Origin: a bacterium
GTDB taxonomy: Bacteria > Patescibacteriota > Minisyncoccia > Phycocordibacterales > UBA5272
Assembly (NCBI GenBank): GCA_023267555.1
Contig: JAHFMZ010000005.1
Span: forward strand, 1 to 37,511
Direction: 5' to 3'
DNA length: 37,511 nucleotides
Shown: one piece after another, positions 7,636 to 17,240 of the stretch
Layout: each line of letters begins with the position of its first letter
Numbering within the stretch: position 1 is the stretch's first letter
Made by a program: the position numbers and the translations under genes
Notes under the pieces: generated by a model
What the model was told of the DNA's origin: nothing
What the model saw: only the letters and a program-made list of their open reading frames with translations
Databases searched by the model: none

Positions 7636-8082
7636 TTATTCGTGATGATATTTCTCTCCTTTTATTATTGTCATCGCACGATAAATTTGTTCGAGAAGTA
7701 TAATTCGCACCAACATATGAGGAAAAACCAAGCTGGAAAGTTTCCAAATATAATTTGCTCTCTCCTCTACTTTTTTGGATACACCATAGGCCCCACCAAT
7801 AACAAATACCATACGACGAACAGAATCAACCATACGATTTTCTATTAACTCCGCCAATGCTTCACTTTTTATATCTTTTCCCTTTTCATCCAGAAGAACG
7901 ACATAGTCTTCTTTTTTAAGAAAAGAGATAATTTTCTCTCCTTCTTTTTCTTTACTATTTTCGTGAGGAATAAACAACCATTCCAATGGAAGATACCTCA
8001 AAATACGTGCCTGAAAATAATGCATCACATCTTCTGTTGTTTCATCTTTATCTTTTCCGACACTTATTATGACAAGTTTCAT
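7636..8082 (-). CDS. rlmH: 23S rRNA (pseudouridine1915-N3)-methyltransferase RlmH
   Basis: MKLVIISVGKDKDE...VVLLDEKGKDIKSE...FVIGGAYGVSKKV...FPHMLVRIILLEQIYRAMTIIKGEKYHHE. Confidence 0.95.
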   Translation of the reverse strand: MKLVIISVGKDKDETTEDVMHYFQARILRYLPLEWLFIPHENSKEKEGEKIISFLKKEDYVVLLDEKGKDIKSEALAELIENRMVDSVRRMVFVIGGAYGVSKKVEERANYIWKLSSLVFPHMLVRIILLEQIYRAMTIIKGEKYHHE

Positions 8083-8121
8083 AATGATATACTATATGAT
8101 ATTAAAGCGACTCACAACCCT

Positions 8122-9114
8122 ATGCGTATACGTATCACTGTAAAATTAATATGGAAAATACTTAGTATAAGTCTGATACTTATTTCTTTGTTTTTGCTCG
8201 GTATGAGTTATGTCGGATATCGTTTATACAAAAATATAACCACTACTCAAAAAACAATTATAGAAAATCAAGACAAGGAACAAAAATCGCGAGATTTAAT
8301 AACATTACAACAATCAGCTCTCAATCAAGCAAATACAGAATTGATAAAAACTAAAAGCGATGCCGAGAAAACAAATGCAGAAATAAAAAACCTCACACAA
8401 GTTATAAATAATCAAGCAAAAGATCCAAAAAATATTACAATTTCTTCGAGCGATCTCGCTCCATATTTAACAAGTGTCGTACAAGTTTTGTGTTCTACAC
8501 CAACAAATATTTCCAGTGGCAGTGGTACACTTTGGACTTTCAAAAATATTCCTTATGCAGTTATGACAAATTACCACGTTATAAAAGGTTCCGATAAATG
8601 CGTAGTGTCAATTACAAATACTGCAAACGAAACTATTGGTATATTTAGTATCAAAGATACCTATTACACATTTAATAAAGACACCGATGAAGCAATTCTA
8701 ACTATCGGAGATTCTATTTATTCAAAAAGTGTTCCTATTGCTAATTATAATTATTCACTTGGAAAAGTACGCGCTTGTACGACGCTTATGCCCGTTGGTA
8801 CACCAGTTGTTATTATCGGCTTCCCTGCTTATGCCAAAAGAAATACCACATTAGATATAGATACTCTTGGTACCGTGAACGTAATTTATCGCGCCGTAAC
8901 AAATGGTATTATTTCTGGTTATGATACTTCCCAAAAAGGTGAAGCAAATTATTTCGTGTCCGCAAAAATTGATAATGGAAATTCTGGTGGTATGACTCTT
9001 GCAAAAGATACAAATGGATTATGTGTGCTTGGACTTCCGACGTGGCTCACTGTTGGAAATTATGAAACACAGGGATTAGTCCAAAATATTCTAAATCTTT
9101 TGCCAACAAACTAG
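8122..9114 (+). CDS. Membrane-anchored trypsin-like serine protease with coiled coil
   Basis: N-terminal TM, coiled coil, TNYHVI (His), DTDEAIL (Asp), GNSGGM (Ser); start placed at MRIRI. Confidence 0.8.
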   Translation: MRIRITVKLIWKILSISLILISLFLLGMSYVGYRLYKNITTTQKTIIENQDKEQKSRDLITLQQSALNQANTELIKTKSDAEKTNAEIKNLTQVINNQAKDPKNITISSSDLAPYLTSVVQVLCSTPTNISSGSGTLWTFKNIPYAVMTNYHVIKGSDKCVVSITNTANETIGIFSIKDTYYTFNKDTDEAILTIGDSIYSKSVPIANYNYSLGKVRACTTLMPVGTPVVIIGFPAYAKRNTTLDIDTLGTVNVIYRAVTNGIISGYDTSQKGEANYFVSAKIDNGNSGGMTLAKDTNGLCVLGLPTWLTVGNYETQGLVQNILNLLPTN

Positions 9115-9134
9115 TCTGTTATACTGTGTGTATT

Positions 9135-10316
9135 ATGATTCTTCTTGCTATTGAAACTTCGTGTGACGAAACTGCTGTATCCATCGTAAAACGTGTGCGT
9201 GGTAATCGTGTTCGCTTCGAAGTACTTTCACATAAAGTACTTTCACAAATAGATTTACATAAACAATATGGTGGAGTATTTCCAGCACTTGCAAAACGTG
9301 AACACGCAAAAGCTCTCACTCAATTAATCGCTGAATGTTTAGAAGAAGCGGACTTACTTGTTGAAAGAACAAATACTTATCATTTACCAAGCGCCGAAAG
9401 AAAGAAATTAGAGGTCTTACTTGAAAGAGAGCCAGAAATGCTCTCTGCGATGAAAGTGCTGTTTGAAGGGGTACAGAAGCCAAATATAGATGCTATCGCT
9501 GTTACCGAGGGCCCAGGGCTAGAACCTGCCCTTTGGGTGGGTATTAACGGGGCATTGGCCTTAAATACAGTGTGGGATATCCCTATTTACCCTATAAATC
9601 ATATGGAGGGACATATTATTGCTAGTACTCTATTTCATAATGAAGGTGTTTACGAAATACCTGACATATCATTCCCCGCTTGTGCACTTTTGATTTCTGG
9701 AGGACATACAGAAATTGTTCGTATTCCAAAACTTCGTTCATATAAAATTATTGGTAAAACAAAAGACGATGCCGTTGGAGAAGCCTTTGATAAATCAGCA
9801 CGTATGCTTGGCATCCCCTATCCTGGCGGACCAGAAATTTCGCGACTCGCAGAATTAGCACGCAAAGAAAATTTAATAGTTGATGATGATTTACGTCTAC
9901 CACGACCAATGTTACACAGTGGAGATTTAAATTTTTCTTGTAGTGGATTAAAGACTGCTGTGCTGACACGTGTAAATAAAAAATCACCACTAAATGATAT
10001 CACCAAAAAAATGCTTGCCCTTGAATTTGAAAATTCAATCACTGATGTTTTGGTAGCAAAAGTAAAACAAGCTGTTTATGAAACTAGAGCAGAAACAGTT
10101 ATTGTCGGTGGAGGAGTGAGTGCAAATACACATATAAGATCCGCGATGAAAGAATTATCCGAAACTGAAGGCTTCGCTCTTTTATTGCCAGCCAAAAATC
10201 TTTCAGCAGATAATGGACTTATGATTGCGGCCGCTGGACTACTTCATATTGCATTTGATGTAAAACCGAGAACTAAATTAAAGGCCAATGGATCGTGGAG
10301 TATTGAAAATAGTTAA
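9135..10316 (+). CDS. tsaD: tRNA N6-adenosine threonylcarbamoyltransferase TsaD
   Basis: MILLAIETSCDETAVSIVKR, NHMEGH, LLISGGHTEIV, DDAVGEAFDKSARMLG, VIVGGGVSANTHIR. Confidence 0.96.
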   Translation: MILLAIETSCDETAVSIVKRVRGNRVRFEVLSHKVLSQIDLHKQYGGVFPALAKREHAKALTQLIAECLEEADLLVERTNTYHLPSAERKKLEVLLEREPEMLSAMKVLFEGVQKPNIDAIAVTEGPGLEPALWVGINGALALNTVWDIPIYPINHMEGHIIASTLFHNEGVYEIPDISFPACALLISGGHTEIVRIPKLRSYKIIGKTKDDAVGEAFDKSARMLGIPYPGGPEISRLAELARKENLIVDDDLRLPRPMLHSGDLNFSCSGLKTAVLTRVNKKSPLNDITKKMLALEFENSITDVLVAKVKQAVYETRAETVIVGGGVSANTHIRSAMKELSETEGFALLLPAKNLSADNGLMIAAAGLLHIAFDVKPRTKLKANGSWSIENS

Positions 10317-10329
10317 AACAAACAAAATT

Positions 10330-10372
10330 GGCAGAAGAAAAGCGCGACCGAAGGTCGCGCTTTTCTTCTGCC
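10330..10372. terminator. Strong hairpin terminator after tsaD, possibly bidirectional
   Basis: GGCAGAAGAAAAGCGCGACC-GAAG-GGTCGCGCTTTTCTTCTGCC (stem of about 20 bp). Confidence 0.8.
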
Positions 10373-10533
10373 TCGCACCCCATTGTGGTGAGCGTGGCAT
10401 GCTCCTAAAGATAAATGCCTTATGTGAGCGCGGTCGCCCACCGCAATGACTTGCGAGTGACGTCCACTTAAATAGTGTACAGGTTATAGTTTGTAGTTTC
10501 AAGTAAAAATACAAGCCCTTCCTTATATTTTTT

Positions 10534-10661
10534 GTTTTCAGTCAAAAATTAGTCTAGATACGAGGAGCTTAAAGATTTTTTGAGGAAAATGTAGTAGGCC
10601 TACTTTGACCGAAAAAAATCTTGTAGCGACAAAGTAGATGGGCTGATTTTTGACTGAAAAC
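10534..10661 (+). ncRNA. Structured intergenic element, copy 1 (GATACGAGG / ACAAAGTAGATG type)
   Basis: 22-bp outer stem whose only deviations are G-U pairs on the + strand; inner stem and hairpin; core motifs shared with 30447-30573. Confidence 0.55.
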
Positions 10662-10662
10662 G

Positions 10663-10689
10663 TAAATGGCCATCTTTCGATGACCATTT
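10663..10689 (-). terminator. Possible terminator of the wzy-like gene
   Basis: Minus strand AAATGGTCATC-GAAA-GATGGCCATTT then ACGTTTTC. Confidence 0.45.
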
Positions 10690-10750
10690 GCGCAGGCATT
10701 CATTTATCTTGTAAGCATACCAATAGGCGCTCACATATTAGAGTGTACTA

Positions 10751-12967
10751 CTACTTCTTTGTCGGAGCAAGAATCTCTTTTATATAAGCATCAACCTGAG
10801 ATGCATATTCTGGATTTGTTCTTTTTACTTCTTGAAGAATCTCAATGGCAAGAGAAATTTGTCTTGCTGTCACGGCTGCATTTAGAACATCAGCATCAAA
10901 TGGTACTGTTCCTCCATTTGAAATAATATATGCTCGTGCCTCTTTGTAAGCGTTAGCATAAACCGCAGTCATCAAATACCATTTCTTGGCATCTGGATAC
11001 TTTGGAGCCAAATCATAGGTCTCACGCCCTAATGCATAAGCTTGTGGATATTTCTTTTCCAATAAATAAGAACGAATTAAATCAAAAGAAATTAATTGCT
11101 TCGTTGGTGCGAGAGTGTGAGCAAGTGTAAGCATTTGTTCACCAGATGCTGGATCATTTATCCCGTTATAAAACATTCCATAAACAGAAAGCATACGAAC
11201 ATCCTCCTTGTTTGCAGGGAATGATGCAGTCACATCATCTTTTGCAGCTTGAACAAAACTACTGACTGTATTTACAATAACTTGCTTATCTTTTTGTGGT
11301 GTTGCGTCTGGAATCTTTACTTGTGTTAAACGTACAGCCATTTGAAGAAACTGTTCACGAGTCTCTTGACTACCTAATGTGTTAAGAGCAATAGCTTTGG
11401 TGAAAGATTCTTGTTGAAGCTTTACAACATCTACAAACGGCATAGTTTGTAAAAGTTGATTAGCACTCATACCACGAATAAGAAGAGTGTTCACAAGCCA
11501 AGGTCTATAATTAACATAATACAAAGTACCAACAAGAACAATACCAACAATTGGCATCCACAAAAACTTCAAGTTATCATCTTTTACCAAAGCATTTCCG
11601 TGATGTACATCGTTATCTCCTTGCGTGCGAACAACTATATATGCTAGAAGGGCAAAGAAAAGTATATAACTAGTGAGATTATCAAACACGAATATATTGT
11701 GGACAAAATATCCAGCAAGTGTCCCCGTTATGATAGCTCTTTCTCTCATAGGCATATCATTTTTCTTTCTCCACATAAGCCATAGAGCAACTACATACAA
11801 TGACAAATAAGAAACAAGGCCGACAATACCATCAGCAATCAACCAATCAAAAAATACATCGTGAGATCTGTCATACCAAGCTTCAAGTCCCCAAAATTTC
11901 TCTGCATTATATTTACGAGCAAATACATAACTAAAATTATCTTGTCCATAACCAATTATCGGTCGCTCGAGCCAAGCACTATAACTAAGTTTCCAAATAT
12001 AAATACGACTCGACGTAGTCCCATCACTGATAGAGATATGTGCAAGACGAGCTAAAGTTGGAGACGATTGTACAAAGTTACTATTCTTAAATGCAAATAT
12101 TGACCCAATTGCAATAATCATAGCCACTAATGTAGCAACAAAAACCTTTCGTGCGTGACCTCTCTCGTGCCAAGCGATAAGACCAAGAGCAACAACAATG
12201 CCACCAACCAAACCAATCATTGTGCCACGAGTACCAGAGTAAAATAATGCAATTAAGTTAAGAACGATAAGTGTCGGATACCACCAAGCTTTCTTCGGTG
12301 TCTTTGTTTGTGACCAAAGAAGACCAGCAATACAAGCAGAGAAAAGACAGAAAATCGCAAAGTATGCAGAATTACCAATTGTTGCATCCAATCTATTTTC
12401 ACTCATATGAATTGGAAAACGTGCAGCAAACCACGAAGCCATTGCTGGAAACTTCTCAGAAAATATATAACCACTTGCCCCAAACAATTGTCCATAAGCA
12501 TAAACAAGGACAGCAACGTTTGCAACAACAAATGCTTTAAGCATATTTTTCCATTCTCCTGCCGTAGATATCATTGCAGTCAAAACCACAAAATAAGCAA
12601 AGAAATGAATATGTCCGACAAAACCTTCCATTCTTTCAAAATTACTCCATATACTTTTTTGAGTATCGACTCCGAAAATATCAGCAACCAAAAGAACGGC
12701 CATAAATATCGCAAATGCAATCGTAAGCGGGGATTTCTTTATCTTGATGCGATATTTTGCATCGTGAAGTGCAAGAATGATCCATCCAGCAAAAGCAATT
12801 TCTACAAGAATACGAAATAGAAGATTTTTACCTGTAATAAATGGAAAATAAAGCCCCGCTGTCCCGTGTGCCAGAACATCAAATGTTCCACCATCAGCAA
12901 CATAAAGAGCTAGAAACGGAATAATAACTAAACACACCAATACAATTTTTTTGATAATATTTTGCAT
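10751..12967 (-). CDS. O-antigen ligase/polymerase (Wzy/WaaL-like) with C-terminal TPR-like region
   Basis: Polytopic; YSGTRGTMIGLVGG and PIIGYGQDNFSYVFARKY...WYDRSHDVFFDWLIADGIVGLVSY typical of O-antigen ligase families. Confidence 0.88.
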   Translation of the reverse strand: MQNIIKKIVLVCLVIIPFLALYVADGGTFDVLAHGTAGLYFPFITGKNLLFRILVEIAFAGWIILALHDAKYRIKIKKSPLTIAFAIFMAVLLVADIFGVDTQKSIWSNFERMEGFVGHIHFFAYFVVLTAMISTAGEWKNMLKAFVVANVAVLVYAYGQLFGASGYIFSEKFPAMASWFAARFPIHMSENRLDATIGNSAYFAIFCLFSACIAGLLWSQTKTPKKAWWYPTLIVLNLIALFYSGTRGTMIGLVGGIVVALGLIAWHERGHARKVFVATLVAMIIAIGSIFAFKNSNFVQSSPTLARLAHISISDGTTSSRIYIWKLSYSAWLERPIIGYGQDNFSYVFARKYNAEKFWGLEAWYDRSHDVFFDWLIADGIVGLVSYLSLYVVALWLMWRKKNDMPMRERAIITGTLAGYFVHNIFVFDNLTSYILFFALLAYIVVRTQGDNDVHHGNALVKDDNLKFLWMPIVGIVLVGTLYYVNYRPWLVNTLLIRGMSANQLLQTMPFVDVVKLQQESFTKAIALNTLGSQETREQFLQMAVRLTQVKIPDATPQKDKQVIVNTVSSFVQAAKDDVTASFPANKEDVRMLSVYGMFYNGINDPASGEQMLTLAHTLAPTKQLISFDLIRSYLLEKKYPQAYALGRETYDLAPKYPDAKKWYLMTAVYANAYKEARAYIISNGGTVPFDADVLNAAVTARQISLAIEILQEVKRTNPEYASQVDAYIKEILAPTKK

Positions 12968-13025
12968 ACTTAATTTACTCTATTAAATAATATGCCTTTA
13001 GTGTATCAAAAGTAGCAACTAATGC

Positions 13026-13892
13026 CTAAATCCTCACCCAATCGTCCGGAATTACATTAAAATGTGGGTCAGGCTCTCTATTTACCCATTTTTTTGGAGC
13101 AATTACTATTTTATTTGGATTTTGATTAAGCCAAGCTCCCCACCAACTAAAAGATGAGTTAGCGATAATATTATTCGCACAAGTTGCCATTAACATCAAT
13201 TCCTCATAATCTTTAAATTCTCCATTTGAAATATAATTAAAATTATTTTGTTCACCAAATTCCTTTTTAACCCATTCTATATCATCAGAAAAAAAATAAA
13301 AAATGGGTGATTCTATTTTTGCATTCATCAAAACAATCGCTTTTTCATAATATTCTTTAGAATATACCCCAAAATAATTGTTGGTCGCTTTATCATTAAC
13401 ATAATCCCCTCGTCTAATATGTATTGATACACTTTTAATTTTATCAATTTTATTTTTCTCTAATATAAAATCCTCAGATTCAAATTCTTTTTTCAAAGTA
13501 AACTCTTTACGAATTTTATTTGCAATAGGTAAAAAGTTTTTCTCCGACTGAAAATACCCTTCTATATATTTATGATTTTTTTTAAAAAACTTTGGATCGT
13601 AATCTGTATAATATTTCTTTAAAATTCTTTGATTAAAATATCTCAATGCTTTTGAAAAAATACCGAAACGATTTCTATATCTTTTTACTTCTTCTAAAGA
13701 AGCAACACTGCCAGAAATATTGAATGGAAATAATCTGTATTTTCTGGGTGTATCAGAATTCATATGCCGAGGATCTTCATAACCTGTCGCATCAAATTTT
13801 AATTCTTCATTATTTTTAAAAGCCACAAAAAGCCCTGTCGCATATTGAAACATTTGATTCCCAAGTCCACCTTTTAATTTAACTACAATCAT
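13026..13892 (-). CDS. Alpha-1,2-fucosyltransferase (GT11)
   Basis: MIVVKLKGGLGNQMFQYATG, SIHIRRGDYV, NSSFSWWGAWLN. Confidence 0.92.
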   Translation of the reverse strand: MIVVKLKGGLGNQMFQYATGLFVAFKNNEELKFDATGYEDPRHMNSDTPRKYRLFPFNISGSVASLEEVKRYRNRFGIFSKALRYFNQRILKKYYTDYDPKFFKKNHKYIEGYFQSEKNFLPIANKIRKEFTLKKEFESEDFILEKNKIDKIKSVSIHIRRGDYVNDKATNNYFGVYSKEYYEKAIVLMNAKIESPIFYFFSDDIEWVKKEFGEQNNFNYISNGEFKDYEELMLMATCANNIIANSSFSWWGAWLNQNPNKIVIAPKKWVNREPDPHFNVIPDDWVRI

Positions 13893-14776
13893 AAAATAAT
13901 ATTTTTCTCCTCTGGAATAAAAAGAAGATTGTCATATTCATAATTCTCTTTGACAATATGTGGGGAAATAAAACCTTCTATGCTCATTTCATAAGGCTTA
14001 TATTTTTTACTAACGAGAAGCTCTATCGATTTTTTACAATTATCTGACCACCCTTCTCCTCCAGCTACTTCAAGAGTTACAATTGGTCTAATGTCTTCCA
14101 ATAAATATTTCATACCGTTAAGAATAGCATATTCATACCCTTCGGCATCGAGCTTGATAAAATCTGGTTTTATATTTTTTTCTTTACAATAACTATCCAA
14201 TGTCAAAGTTTGAACATAAACAGTTTTAGCTTTTTTATTCAAAGTAGAACCATCTTTATGAGCTGTATTATAAGCCCCATAACCAGGACCGTAATCTTTA
14301 AAAGAAATCTGCTCTCTTGTATCAGACACGGCATTATTATTTAACGTAACATTTAAAAGTTTTTTGGTGTTCTTTTTTAAAATCTCATATGTCCACGGAG
14401 TTGGTTCAAAACTATGCACTTGTCCGTTTTCTCCAATCAAAGATGACGACAACATTGAATAAAATCCGACGTGGGCCCCGACGTCAAGAACAATATCTCC
14501 CTCTTTCAAGAATCTAAGCAGAAAATTAGTTAAATTAGCCTCACAATATCCATAATAATAAAATGTATTTCCTTCTGGAAGATAAGATATCATTTTGCTT
14601 CCCCAAAGTGTCTTAAAAGAAATCTTATATGGTTTTATATGTCCAATCAAAGCCAAAATATAATAAAAGAAAGTACGAACAGGTACCTTTATCAATCTTT
14701 TTACACGACTAAGTGGTCTTAGATTTTCTCTTTCAATAATCTTTTTTATTATTGAGTTTCTTAAATCATTTTTCAA
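13889..14776 (-). CDS. FkbM-family methyltransferase
   Basis: DIVLDVGAHVGFYSMLSSSLIGENGQVHSFEPTPWTYEIL; DFIKLDAEGYEYAILNGM. Confidence 0.9.
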   Translation of the reverse strand: MKNDLRNSIIKKIIERENLRPLSRVKRLIKVPVRTFFYYILALIGHIKPYKISFKTLWGSKMISYLPEGNTFYYYGYCEANLTNFLLRFLKEGDIVLDVGAHVGFYSMLSSSLIGENGQVHSFEPTPWTYEILKKNTKKLLNVTLNNNAVSDTREQISFKDYGPGYGAYNTAHKDGSTLNKKAKTVYVQTLTLDSYCKEKNIKPDFIKLDAEGYEYAILNGMKYLLEDIRPIVTLEVAGGEGWSDNCKKSIELLVSKKYKPYEMSIEGFISPHIVKENYEYDNLLFIPEEKNIIL

Positions 14777-15942
14777 AGAGTTTTTAAAAAAGTATCAATT
14801 TCTTTCTCTACATCTTCTACTCTAATATTTTTCACACACGGAGCACTTTCTCCAAGTTTTAAATTTTTGGAACAAGCCCAATTATCATTTTTACATTTCA
14901 TATTTTTATCAAAAACAATTCTATTCTTTTCAAGATTTCCGTAAGGGAAAAATCTACCGAAATGCCCTCCTCCAATCACACAAATAGTTGGCACCTCTAT
15001 AGCTGCTGCCAAGTGAGTAATTCCCGTGTCACTACCAAAATAAAAAATAGATTGTTTAAGTAAATGTATTATAGTTGGCAAATCTGTCTCTCCGGAAATA
15101 TCTATGGCTTTATTTTTAAAATCCATTTTTCCCAGAACATCACGAATAAGCTTTTTTTCTCCTTTACTTCCACAAAAAACTGGTGTGATTTCTTTTTCTA
15201 CAAAGTAATCTGCTATTTTTGCAAATTTTTCAATCGGCCATATTTTAAAAGTAGTACCAGATCCAGGAACAATAACAACATAGGATTTTGGAATTATTTT
15301 GTATTTTTCCATAATCTTTTTTGCTTCATTATCGGAGAAAAGATTAATATCTATGGTCGGGAAACAAACATCAGCTTTTTGTCCAATTATCTTTTCTGCT
15401 ATATACACATTTTTATCTATTTCAGTTACTATTTCTTCTGGAACAGTAATAAGCTTTGTATATATACTATTATTTTTAAGTTTTTCACTTTCGAGCGAAG
15501 CAGTACAATCACCATTTACACCAATAATCACAAGAGCTTTGGTAAGCTTCATCATAAAGTCTCCCATAGTTTCTCTTGAAAAAGTTGGCTGTACAGCAAT
15601 ATCATAGCCTCTCTTTTTCAAATCAATTAAAAATCTTCTACGATAAAAAACATTATCACTAAATTTTTTTGCGTCATACCAAATAATGTTTTCAAAATCT
15701 TTAAGCAAAGGTCTAAGACTTTGGAAAAGTTTAGAGACAACTAATGTAATTTCTGCATCTTCATAGGCTTTTCTATAACATTTAAGTGTAGGATAAAAAA
15801 TAATATAATCCCCCAATGTATCTTTACGCAAAATAAGTACTCTTTTTTTAAAATGAGATTCAGATTGGACAAAAAAACATTCCAACGCTATTGCTGTATC
15901 TATGATATTTTTTATAATTCTACGTAACATTTTATTTAGCAA
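14773..15942 (-). CDS. Glycosyltransferase family 9 (heptosyltransferase-like)
   Basis: RVLILRKDTLGDYIIFYPTLK; VVIVPGSGTTFKIWPIEKFAKIADYF; YFGSDTGITHLAAAIEVPTICVIGG. Confidence 0.9.
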   Translation of the reverse strand: MLNKMLRRIIKNIIDTAIALECFFVQSESHFKKRVLILRKDTLGDYIIFYPTLKCYRKAYEDAEITLVVSKLFQSLRPLLKDFENIIWYDAKKFSDNVFYRRRFLIDLKKRGYDIAVQPTFSRETMGDFMMKLTKALVIIGVNGDCTASLESEKLKNNSIYTKLITVPEEIVTEIDKNVYIAEKIIGQKADVCFPTIDINLFSDNEAKKIMEKYKIIPKSYVVIVPGSGTTFKIWPIEKFAKIADYFVEKEITPVFCGSKGEKKLIRDVLGKMDFKNKAIDISGETDLPTIIHLLKQSIFYFGSDTGITHLAAAIEVPTICVIGGGHFGRFFPYGNLEKNRIVFDKNMKCKNDNWACSKNLKLGESAPCVKNIRVEDVEKEIDTFLKTL

Positions 15943-16651
15943 TAACTTTTATTTCGAAAGCATATATTTCTGGACTTGGTTTATGATAAGAACTAGCTGT
16001 AACTTTATTCCAAAACTTTTTATTTAATTTATACAAACTTAATAAAAATTTCTTCAACATTTGAGCTAGAAAACCGTGACGCATTAAATCGTGCGGATCA
16101 ACAAAATTAATCTCGTCAAAACCAGCTGACTTCAAAACATAAATAATACTGCCCGATGTAAAAATTGTAGTGTGAGTAAAATCTTCAAACATCCAATACG
16201 AACCAGTGTTTGACTGTGCATTTGGAGTAGAAAGATATAGCTCCCCTTTTTCTGTCATCGTACTTTTTATTTGTTTTAAAGTCTCAATAATTTTATCTTT
16301 TGAAATATGTTCTATAACGTGGGTCATCAAAATAAAATCAAATTTTTTATTATTAGTTGTAAAAAAATCGTCCAAAGAACTTATTTGTTCTACATTTAAA
16401 CCATTTTTTTTACAAACAGAAACTGCTTCTTCTGAAATATCAATTCCTTGAATATTATTATAGCCGAAAGATTTTAATATATTTAATATATAACCAAATC
16501 CACAACCAATATCCAAAATAGAAACATTTTTATCTTTTGGTAAAACAGATTTAAGAGACAGAGGCATAACATAATTAGACATATAATTCTCTTCTACATT
16601 TCTATTAGAGAAATATTTCTTAACTTGCGTTTGGGAATTTAAATTATTCAT
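15932..16651 (-). CDS. Class I SAM-dependent methyltransferase
   Basis: VSILDIGCGFGYILNILKSFGYNNIQGIDISEEAV; FDFILMTHVIEHI. Confidence 0.88.
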   Translation of the reverse strand: MNNLNSQTQVKKYFSNRNVEENYMSNYVMPLSLKSVLPKDKNVSILDIGCGFGYILNILKSFGYNNIQGIDISEEAVSVCKKNGLNVEQISSLDDFFTTNNKKFDFILMTHVIEHISKDKIIETLKQIKSTMTEKGELYLSTPNAQSNTGSYWMFEDFTHTTIFTSGSIIYVLKSAGFDEINFVDPHDLMRHGFLAQMLKKFLLSLYKLNKKFWNKVTASSYHKPSPEIYAFEIKVIAK

Positions 16652-16652
16652 A

Positions 16653-17240
16653 TTATTTATGTTCTATAAACCTTATGAACTTTGCTGGATTTCCTGCAAC
16701 AATTGCATAATCTTCCACATCACTGGCAACAACAGCGCCAGCCCCAACCACACTATGTTTGCCTATTGTCACACCACCCAAAACAATAGCACCACTAGCA
16801 ATCCAAGCTCCCTCTTTAATATGTATTGGTTTTTCAGTTATTTGCTGATGACGATCAAGATTAAAAACATTATAATTATGAGCTCTCGCTAATATACTCA
16901 CATTTGTTCCAAAAAAAACATAATCATCAATAGTTATCTTTCCAACAGTATCACCAGCATTAAGCAAACTGTCCACCAAATAAATATTAGATCCAAGAAA
17001 AATATTGTGATGCCCGTTAAAAACACGAAAACCTTTTTCGCTATAAACAAAATCACCTTTGTGAGTTATTTTACTCAAATGCTCTTCGGAAGATATTCTG
17101 TCTCTTTCCATAATAATTTTATCAGTCCAATCTTTTCCTCCATTCCTTCTCACAAAAGCATACCACTTACGTTTAATCATTCTTAAAAATGAATATATTG
17201 GGGTAGGAAGTATGGTTTTGTATAGACTTATGTTTTTCAT
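16653..17240 (-). CDS. Left-handed beta-helix acyltransferase (sugar O-acetyltransferase type)
   Basis: Hexapeptide repeats: IKEGAWIASGAIVLGGVTIGKHSVVGAGAVVASDVEDYAIVAGNPAKFIRF. Confidence 0.9.
   Translation of the reverse strand: MKNISLYKTILPTPIYSFLRMIKRKWYAFVRRNGGKDWTDKIIMERDRISSEEHLSKITHKGDFVYSEKGFRVFNGHHNIFLGSNIYLVDSLLNAGDTVGKITIDDYVFFGTNVSILARAHNYNVFNLDRHQQITEKPIHIKEGAWIASGAIVLGGVTIGKHSVVGAGAVVASDVEDYAIVAGNPAKFIRFIEHK

Noticed and set aside
9748-10042. Antisense ORFs within tsaD
   Set aside because: tsaD is unambiguous and covers the region.
10278-10514. ORF 10278-10514 (-)
   Set aside because: Spans the strong terminator and palindromic intergenic DNA; no protein-like features.
11456-12820. 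Antisense ORFs inside the wzy-like gene (11456-11647, 11861-12055, 12271-12540, 12407-12820)
   Set aside because: Opposite-strand frames of a clearly coding membrane protein; low-complexity translations.
15064-15607. Antisense ORFs 15064-15579 and 15299-15607 (+)
   Set aside because: Fully antisense to the GT9 gene; Phe/Tyr/Ser-rich translation reflects AT-rich antisense.
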